Positions 1-5,270 of a DNA stretch of 7,086 bases are shown piece after piece; the stretch's first letter is position 1, and every line of letters starts with the position of its first letter. Source of the stretch: Oscillospiraceae bacterium (GTDB taxonomy: Bacteria; Bacillota; Clostridia; Oscillospirales; Acutalibacteraceae); NCBI GenBank assembly GCA_003486665.1, contig DNGF01000280.1, forward strand, positions 207-7,292. The letters run 5' to 3'. The notes beneath the pieces are model-generated. The model saw only the letters and a program-made list of their open reading frames with translations, was not told the origin of the DNA and searched no databases. The translations under genes and the position numbers were made by a program.

Positions 1-1365
1 CTTTTTCCCGATGTTCTATACCCCGTTGAGAACAACACATTACTTGTGAAAGCAAATAATTATTATGCTCTTTGGATTACGGCTGAGCTTCCCGAAAACG
101 TTGAAGCAGGTCAATACGACATCAGGATTAAATTCCTGAACGGCGGAAAATGCGCCGCCGAATCCGTTTTTTGCCTGAACATAATTGACGCTGTTTTGCC
201 GAAGCAGGAAATGATTTATACCCAATGGTTTCACTGCGATTCGATCGCAAACTATTACAATGTTCCCGTTTTCGGGGAAAATTTTTGGACGCTTACCGAG
301 AGCTTCATAAAAACGGCGGTACACACGGGAGTTAATATGCTTCTGACCCCTGTTTTTACACCTCCGCTCGATACAGAGGTCGGCGGAGAACGTCTGAGCG
401 TTCAGCTTGTCGATGTTTCCGTGAGGAACGGTAAATACGAGTTCGGTTTTGATAAATTCGTTCGCTGGATCCGCCTCGCCGAGAGCTGCGGAATACAATA
501 TTTTGAAATTTCTCATTTATTTACACAGTGGGGCGCAAAATTTGCCCCGAAAATCATTGCCGAGGTTGACGGTGAGAAAGAGCAGATATTCGGATGGAAC
601 ACCCCTGCCGATTCCGATGAATATATCGCCTTTTTACAGGCGTTCTTACCTGAGCTTGTCAGGGTCATTGACGGACTCGGAATACGGAAGCAAACCTTTT
701 TCCATATCTCGGACGAGCCTAACGAGGAGCAGATTGAATCATATTCAAAAGCGAAGAGCATTGTCGCTCCCCTGCTTGACGGCTTCAAGGTTATCGACGC
801 ACTTTCCGATTACGAATTCTATAAAAGCGGAACGGTTTCCCATCCCATCCCCTGCACAACCGAGATTGAAAGCTTTATCGAGCGCGGATTTCCGCATCCG
901 TGGACATATTACTGCTGCGGTCAGGGCGGAGAACTGAGCAATCGCTTTTTCGGTATGCCCCTCTCGGCAACAAGAATGATCGGCTTCCAGCTTTTCAAAT
1001 ACGGCATTGAGGGATTCCTGCAGTGGGGCTTCAATTTCTACAACTCTCAGCTTTCAAAGCGGAGCATTGATCCTTTTTCCGTTACCGATGCCGACGGCGC
1101 ATTTCCGTCCGGCGACGCTTTCACCGTTTATCCCGGAGAGAACGGGGCGCTTGAATCTGTCCGCAGCGAGGTCTTCTTCGAAGCCTTACAGGATATGCGC
1201 GCCATGTCGCTGCTGGCTCAAAAAATCGGAAAGGAAGCCGCCGTATCGCTGGTTGAAAACGACTTCGGAAAGATTACATTTTCGCAATATCCGAGAGGCT
1301 TTCGTAATATGTTAATGTTGCGAAAAAACATTAACCGCGAGTTGGACAATCTTCACAAAAAGTAA
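1..1365 (+). CDS. GH123/DUF4091-type glycoside hydrolase, 3' part (5' end outside the window)
   Basis: The reading frame is open from base 1 to the TAA at 1363-1365 (454 visible codons). A GTG at 46-48 is available, but the codons before it (starting LFPDVLYPVE) read as family sequence, so the gene starts upstream of the window. The protein matches the family first named DUF4091, now the GH123 catalytic domain, whose characterised members are beta-N-acetylgalactosaminidases acting by substrate-assisted catalysis. In order one sees the end of a beta-sandwich domain (PLWVTVE-like ALWITAELPENVEAGQYD), a TIM-barrel-like region, the motif HISDEP (Asp at 712-714, Glu at 715-717) and a late GFLQWGFNFY strand. 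The adjacent Asp-Glu is the expected catalytic pair: Asp orients the 2-acetamido group and Glu is the acid/base. Visible length fits the last four fifths of a roughly 550-residue protein. Whether it is secreted cannot be seen because the N-terminus is missing. Substrate is inferred from the family; many DUF4091 proteins are untested. Confidence 0.85.
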   Translation, partial: LFPDVLYPVENNTLLVKANNYYALWITAELPENVEAGQYDIRIKFLNGGKCAAESVFCLNIIDAVLPKQEMIYTQWFHCDSIANYYNVPVFGENFWTLTESFIKTAVHTGVNMLLTPVFTPPLDTEVGGERLSVQLVDVSVRNGKYEFGFDKFVRWIRLAESCGIQYFEISHLFTQWGAKFAPKIIAEVDGEKEQIFGWNTPADSDEYIAFLQAFLPELVRVIDGLGIRKQTFFHISDEPNEEQIESYSKAKSIVAPLLDGFKVIDALSDYEFYKSGTVSHPIPCTTEIESFIERGFPHPWTYYCCGQGGELSNRFFGMPLSATRMIGFQLFKYGIEGFLQWGFNFYNSQLSKRSIDPFSVTDADGAFPSGDAFTVYPGENGALESVRSEVFFEALQDMRAMSLLAQKIGKEAAVSLVENDFGKITFSQYPRGFRNMLMLRKNINRELDNLHKK

Positions 1366-1384
1366 TTATTGCCCCCGAATTGCG

Positions 1385-1412
1385 TTGCTTTAGACAAAAT
1401 TCATGATATAAT
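1385..1412 (+). promoter_or_regulatory. Sigma-A-type extended -10 promoter for the serine hydrolase gene
   Basis: A perfect TATAAT lies at 1407-1412 and is preceded by TGA at 1404-1406, giving the extended -10 form TGnTATAAT. The best -35 candidate is TTGCTT at 1385-1390 with a 16-base spacer; it matches the consensus in only TTG plus spacing, which is typical where an extended -10 compensates. Transcription would start near 1419, leaving a leader of about 24 bases before the TTG start. The 77-base gap contains no hairpin terminator for the gene before it, so read-through is also possible. Confidence 0.7.
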
Positions 1413-1429
1413 AGTTTCATCAAAAAGTG

Positions 1430-1435
1430 AGGAGA
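1430..1435 (+). promoter_or_regulatory. Shine-Dalgarno AGGAGA deciding the TTG start
   Basis: AGGAGA sits 7 bases before the TTG at 1443-1445. No ATG or GTG with a comparable site occurs near the N-terminus; the first in-frame ATG is codon 36, inside the conserved fold. This supports TTG as the true start. Confidence 0.8.
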
Positions 1436-1442
1436 GATAAAT

Positions 1443-3038
1443 TTGTTAGAAAGAGCAGATTATCCTGAACAGGTCGGCGTTGACTCCGCCGTTGTAACGG
1501 ATCTTATCAAATTCTTTGAAAAACTGGTTTATAATATCGACAGTCTTATGGTCATCCGCCACGGCAAGGTTGCCTGCGAGTGCCACTGGGCGCCGAACCG
1601 AGTTGATACGCCGCACGATATGTATTCGCTCAGCAAGAGCGTTACCGCCACGGCGATCGGAATTGCGGTTGACGAGGGCTATATTTCCCTCGACACGAAA
1701 ATTTACGAAAAATACTTTCCGCATAAGCTTGAGGGCTTGAGCGGCAAACAGCTCGAATGGGCAAAAAAGGTTACCGTTCACGATGTCCTTTCGATGAGAA
1801 TGGGCAAGGTAACAAGCGTTTTTGACGACAAGGCGAAAACCGATTGGGTCAACGGAATTCTTGACAAGCCGATTCAGTTTGAACCGGGCAGCGAATGGAA
1901 ATACATCAGCGAAAACGCATACCTGCTTTCATGGATACTTCAGCGTGAAACGGGCATGACATTGACCGAGTACCTCACTCCGAGGCTTTACGAACCCTTG
2001 GACATCAAGGTTCCCCATTGGGAAAAGAGTCAGGTTGATGTTGACGCAGGCGGCTGGGGCTTGAAGCTTACGGCGGAGGACATTGCAAAGATATCAATGC
2101 TTTACCTGAACAAGGGTATGTATAACGGCAAGCGCATTTTCTCCGAGGACTGGTTCAACAAGGCTACATATCCTTATACGAAGAAGACCTATCCCGTTTT
2201 CTCCGACAATGCGGAATACGGCTATCAGGTTTGGATCGACCATGAACACCATGACACGACCTACAGATTTACGGGTCTTTACGGTCAGTTCTCGTTTATG
2301 TTCCCCGATCAGGACGCCTGCGTGGTTGTTACGGCGAGCGACACGCGCGACGGAGATGCAATAGCCGCTGTTTACAAGCATTTCCCCAAGGCTTTCATCG
2401 AGCCTAAAGAGGTTGACGAAAAAACGGCCTTTGAATTTAAAGCGCTCACAACAACAAGGGCATACGGTCCCGACTTTAAGCATTCGATCGGCAAGAGAGA
2501 TGCAAAGCGCGAAAGCAAAGTCAGCAACAGAATGATCAAGTTCGTTCCCCTGCCGTATTCAAGCACACAGGGCGCGGTTACATACTTCATGTGGCGCAAG
2601 AAGATCGGCGGTCTGACCGATGTTATTCTGACCTTTGACAAGGATAACGCGATAATGTCATTCAAGGAAAACAACTCGGAGCAAATGACGATAAAAGCAG
2701 GAATGAACAACGAATACACGCACAACGTGATCACTCTCGGCGAAAACGAGCTTATTGTTGACGCTCAGGCAACGTGGAACCGCGACGGCAGTCTTGAATT
2801 TTTCCTCTACAATTCGGGCAGACCGCAGTCCAAAAGACTTCGCTTCATCTTCAAGGGTAACACGGTAATTTTAAAGCAGACCTCCTACCCCGGATTCGGC
2901 GCAATTGCCAAGTTCAATATTGAGTTCAACATGGGCATGAATGTCGGTCCGAAGCTTGAAAACTTCCTCGAATTCGGCGGCGGCGTTTTCAGCACATTCT
3001 ACAGCGATACAGATACAATCGGCAGATTTGTTAAATAA
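1443..3038 (+). CDS. Beta-lactamase-family serine hydrolase with a C-terminal beta-rich domain
   Basis: This 531-residue protein belongs to the class C beta-lactamase / esterase / DD-peptidase superfamily. Visible active-site elements are SLSK at residues 62-65 (the SxxK motif: Ser62 nucleophile, Lys65 base), Tyr154 in YIS, which stands where other members have YxN or YxS, and GLYGQ at 278-282, the GxxGQ segment that takes the place of the KTG box in many such hydrolases. The catalytic domain spans about residues 10-310. Residues from about 320 to 531 form an additional region rich in predicted beta strands, resembling the lipocalin-like or C-terminal beta domains found behind many family members; its role is unknown. 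There is no signal peptide or membrane segment, so it probably works in the cytoplasm on a small ester or amide rather than on peptidoglycan. It starts with TTG, has its own promoter, and ends at the shared bidirectional terminator. The superfamily assignment is secure; the substrate is unknown, and true beta-lactamase activity is unlikely without export. Confidence 0.92.
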   Translation: MLERADYPEQVGVDSAVVTDLIKFFEKLVYNIDSLMVIRHGKVACECHWAPNRVDTPHDMYSLSKSVTATAIGIAVDEGYISLDTKIYEKYFPHKLEGLSGKQLEWAKKVTVHDVLSMRMGKVTSVFDDKAKTDWVNGILDKPIQFEPGSEWKYISENAYLLSWILQRETGMTLTEYLTPRLYEPLDIKVPHWEKSQVDVDAGGWGLKLTAEDIAKISMLYLNKGMYNGKRIFSEDWFNKATYPYTKKTYPVFSDNAEYGYQVWIDHEHHDTTYRFTGLYGQFSFMFPDQDACVVVTASDTRDGDAIAAVYKHFPKAFIEPKEVDEKTAFEFKALTTTRAYGPDFKHSIGKRDAKRESKVSNRMIKFVPLPYSSTQGAVTYFMWRKKIGGLTDVILTFDKDNAIMSFKENNSEQMTIKAGMNNEYTHNVITLGENELIVDAQATWNRDGSLEFFLYNSGRPQSKRLRFIFKGNTVILKQTSYPGFGAIAKFNIEFNMGMNVGPKLENFLEFGGGVFSTFYSDTDTIGRFVK

Positions 3039-3099
3039 AAAAACTGCCGCATCATTTGTGAAATCACATTTGATGCGGCAGTATTCTTTTTGTTTTTTT
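3037..3099. terminator. Bidirectional intrinsic terminator between convergent genes
   Basis: A perfect 12-base inverted repeat (ACTGCCGCATCA at 3043-3054 and its complement at 3071-3082) is extended inward by a 2x2 mismatch and four more pairs (3057-3060 with 3065-3068), closing on a four-base loop. On the plus strand it is followed by T-rich sequence (five Ts at 3087-3091, seven at 3093-3099). On the minus strand it is followed by seven Ts (A-run 3037-3043). It overlaps the last two bases of the serine hydrolase stop codon on one side and reaches the bioY stop codon on the other, so it can end both transcripts. Confidence 0.93.
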
Positions 3100-3649
3100 A
3101 ACGGTTTATAAGAGGTTTAACCTGCTTGCCGAGAATTATGGCAGCAACCATCTTAACACAGTCAAGGGCAATGTACGGAACAACGCCTGCCAAAAGCGCC
3201 TGTTTAAGGTTCATTCCCGCCTGATAGGCAAGCCACAATGAGCCGAAAAGATAGCAAACTGCGGTTCCGAGTACCATTCCTACAAGAGAAAGCCAGAACT
3301 TTCCTTTGAATTTATCGACAAAGATGCCGCCTATAACGGCAATAAAGATAAAACCGATAATATAACCGCCCGTCGGTCCTACAAGCTTAGCCGCCCCTCC
3401 GGTAAAGCCCGAAAAGACAGGCACACCTGCAAGTCCGAGCAGAATGTAGACAATAACGCTGACAGTTCCGGTCTTCGCTCCGAGAAGATACGCTGTAAGG
3501 TACACCGCCATAATGGTAAATGAAACAGGTACGGGAGTAAACGGGAGCGGAACCGAAAACGGTCCGAGTACGGATATTATCGCCGCCATCAGCGCAATTT
3601 TTACTGTTTCAATTATTCTCTCGTGTCCCGTTTTCGCTTTAGCATTCAT
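3098..3649 (-). CDS. bioY: BioY family biotin transporter, substrate-binding (S) component
   Basis: BioY is the integral membrane S component that binds biotin for energy-coupling factor (ECF) uptake. The 183-residue length is typical. About six hydrophobic segments are visible, roughly residues 14-33, 40-58, 61-77, 95-112, 118-140 and 148-174. The family signature FSGFTGGAAKLVGPTGGYI lies at 79-97, and the D-x-x-K pair (Asp163, Lys166) near the C-terminus also matches the family. No genes for the EcfT/EcfA energising module are present in the window, so it presumably shares a module encoded elsewhere (group II ECF transporters). The ATG is preceded by GGAGGT with 7-base spacing; this site lies inside the 3' end of the upstream hydrolase gene and only 3 bases separate the two coding regions, so translation is likely coupled. 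It is the last gene of the minus-strand operon. No BirA-type palindrome is seen directly before it. Confidence 0.97.
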   Translation of the reverse strand: MNAKAKTGHERIIETVKIALMAAIISVLGPFSVPLPFTPVPVSFTIMAVYLTAYLLGAKTGTVSVIVYILLGLAGVPVFSGFTGGAAKLVGPTGGYIIGFIFIAVIGGIFVDKFKGKFWLSLVGMVLGTAVCYLFGSLWLAYQAGMNLKQALLAGVVPYIALDCVKMVAAIILGKQVKPLINR

Positions 3650-3652
3650 GAC

Positions 3653-5251
3653 TTATACCTCCGGAGCCGGTTCAACAGGCTGAAATTTTCTCTTAATAAG
3701 CTCGAAAATGCACTTCCACATTTTCTTGAAAGCATCAAAGAAAGTAACATGATATCTCGCGTCACAATTCATATTTTCGCTTACAAGAGGAGTAATTTCA
3801 TTCGCTTCCTTATCGTATAACATATACTGCGGAAGCTCCGGGTCACTGAATACAGTGAAGTCACTGCCGTTATTTACGATTGCGTCAATCAAACGATTGA
3901 CCGCCTTCGGGAATGTTCTGTGAATAATGTTCTTGACAAACCATGTCTTTTCCGGGAAAAGGCAGGTCGATGCGTCAACCTGAAGATCGGGAGAGATATA
4001 CTTATATGTTCCGTTGAGCTTTGCATTCTCAATATAGCTATCGTCAAAGCCCTGCATAATAGTTGCTGTTGTAGCACCCTTTGAGGCGTCATATACACTG
4101 CAAATATTATCGGTTATCATATCCGCTTCGGTGGTTACGGGATATGTCTGGTAGCCGTACTTCGTGATATTGGCTACATTGACTCCCTCATCGGCGAACT
4201 TTTTAAGAAGCTCGTTGGACTTAACCTGAACGTTATAATGGTAGTTGTCGATTATATTGATAAAATCGGCATACTTTTCCTTAACGCCATCTCCGTGGAA
4301 AACCGTGTCCTTGGCTCTCTCGTAGTCACGCTCGTTAACCATGCTCCAATATCCGGGAAATGTACCGTACGAATTTCTCAATGCCTGCGGCATGAACTCA
4401 AGATAATTCTTCTTGAGGACATTATTAATTGCGGCGCAGGTGATATCAAGACCGTAGGTTCTGTTGAACACGGTAACAAACGACTGAATCAGCTGATTGG
4501 TTACGTCATCCTCCGAAAGCTGGAGATCATACATAACTCTCTCCACTCCGTCGGGATCAATATACATATTACCGGCAAAGCATCTGCTGCACTGAGTTGC
4601 GCCGTCAAGCGCGCTTGCGTAGAGAATATAGTCCGAAATATACTCGGCATTATACTTTTCCATGTATGCCATTGTAACGCATGAACCAAGACAGCGGCCG
4701 CTCATCGCAACCTTATCGGCACCCGTCACCTCTCGGACATCCTCAATATACTGTCGAAGAATGTCGGCATTTTCATATGGATCAAGTCGCCAGTCATAGT
4801 TAAACGTATATCTTTGGGTCGGATACTTTCCGTTTGACTTCTTAGGATTAAGCTTTGCCTTGTTCCATGTCCATTTAAGATATACTCCGTTCTGCGTTTT
4901 GGCGTGTTCGTCAAGGCTGATCGTTGAATAAATCTCACTGAGAGCGTCGCCGAGAACATTGCCGAACTCCTCCCATTTCTGAGTAAGAACAGCCTTTGCA
5001 AAAATACCTATATTATCCTTAACGGTCTTCTCGATAAAACCATCGGGAATTTTAACAGGAAAAACCTCCTGTTCCTCCCCGTTCTCATCCTTTACAAACA
5101 GGGGCATACCTGCGCCCTGAACATAGATGAGCGGAATATCCGTTCCGTCGGGCGTAGCTGCCGTACCGGAAAAATCAAAGAAAATAAAGGTAGAAACAAC
5201 AACCGCTATGCAAAGAATAACGGAAATTACCTTCTTTGACAATTTACTCAT
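3653..5251 (-). CDS. Exported or membrane-anchored LCAT-like alpha/beta hydrolase with Cys in the nucleophile elbow
   Basis: I choose the ATG at 5251-5249 (532 residues) because it places GGGTGAT 3 bases upstream and begins directly with a signal-type N-terminus: MSKLSKK, then about 18 hydrophobic residues, then SGTAA as a possible signal peptidase I site near residue 32. The protein resembles the lecithin:cholesterol acyltransferase / lipase branch of alpha/beta hydrolases: an early strand and likely oxyanion loop IYVQGAGMPLF (about 42-52), FNYDWRLDPYE (about 150-160), which is the hallmark YDWR segment, and the nucleophile elbow SGRCLGSC at 184-191. The elbow has Cys187 where Ser is expected. 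Candidate acid and base are Asp426 (in VDAST) and His444 (in NIIHRTF). About nine cysteines occur in the mature part, so disulfides are possible. A basic amphipathic stretch (about 506-523) and a Pro-rich tail end the protein. It lies 19 bases after the GH3 gene and 3 before bioY. Likely substrates are acyl lipids or acyl conjugates outside the membrane; this is inference. Fold assignment is good, function open. Confidence 0.82.
   Translation of the reverse strand: MSKLSKKVISVILCIAVVVSTFIFFDFSGTAATPDGTDIPLIYVQGAGMPLFVKDENGEEQEVFPVKIPDGFIEKTVKDNIGIFAKAVLTQKWEEFGNVLGDALSEIYSTISLDEHAKTQNGVYLKWTWNKAKLNPKKSNGKYPTQRYTFNYDWRLDPYENADILRQYIEDVREVTGADKVAMSGRCLGSCVTMAYMEKYNAEYISDYILYASALDGATQCSRCFAGNMYIDPDGVERVMYDLQLSEDDVTNQLIQSFVTVFNRTYGLDITCAAINNVLKKNYLEFMPQALRNSYGTFPGYWSMVNERDYERAKDTVFHGDGVKEKYADFINIIDNYHYNVQVKSNELLKKFADEGVNVANITKYGYQTYPVTTEADMITDNICSVYDASKGATTATIMQGFDDSYIENAKLNGTYKYISPDLQVDASTCLFPEKTWFVKNIIHRTFPKAVNRLIDAIVNNGSDFTVFSDPELPQYMLYDKEANEITPLVSENMNCDARYHVTFFDAFKKMWKCIFELIKRKFQPVEPAPEV
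3657..3662 (-). promoter_or_regulatory. Shine-Dalgarno GGAGGT of bioY inside the preceding gene
   Basis: Read on the minus strand, GGAGGT spans the last Pro-Glu-Val codons of the alpha/beta hydrolase gene and lies 7 bases before the bioY ATG (3649-3647). Ribosomes finishing the hydrolase would stop at 3655-3653, almost on top of the new start, which favours translational coupling. Confidence 0.85.
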
Positions 5252-5254
5252 TTT

Positions 5255-5261
5255 ATCACCC
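5255..5261 (-). promoter_or_regulatory. Shine-Dalgarno-like GGGTGAT deciding the hydrolase start
   Basis: Read on the minus strand, GGTGAT matches the 3' half of the ideal site TAAGGAGGTGAT and lies 3 bases before the ATG at 5251, which is the right offset for that half-site. The two upstream in-frame alternatives (ATG at 5278, TTG at 5329) lie within the end of the GH3 gene and have weaker or no sites. Confidence 0.6.
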
Positions 5262-5270
5262 GTTTCAAAA

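Noticed and set aside
449..937. Plus-strand open frame of 162 codons within the GH123-type gene
   Set aside because: Ser/Arg/Pro-rich translation typical of an off-frame reading of a coding region; the true frame carries the HISDEP and other family motifs.
1391..1396. TAGACA as the -35 element of the serine hydrolase promoter
   Set aside because: It resembles TTGACA, but only 10 bases separate it from the -10 hexamer, too short for a sigma-A promoter; TTGCTT at 1385 has an acceptable 16-base spacer.
1443..3038. Antibiotic-resistance beta-lactamase
   Set aside because: The motifs are those of the wider serine hydrolase superfamily, there is no signal peptide, the KTG box is replaced by GLYGQ and a large C-terminal domain is present.
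4238..4684. Plus-strand open frame of 148 codons inside the hydrolase gene
   Set aside because: It lies wholly opposite a gene with clear family motifs, has no ribosome site and shows no recognisable domain; it is a shadow frame, as are the others opposite or within the five main genes.
5130..5251. Lipoprotein signal at the hydrolase N-terminus (Cys in VILC)
   Set aside because: The residue before Cys is Leu, not Gly, Ala or Ser, and the Cys lies in the middle of the hydrophobic stretch rather than at its end.
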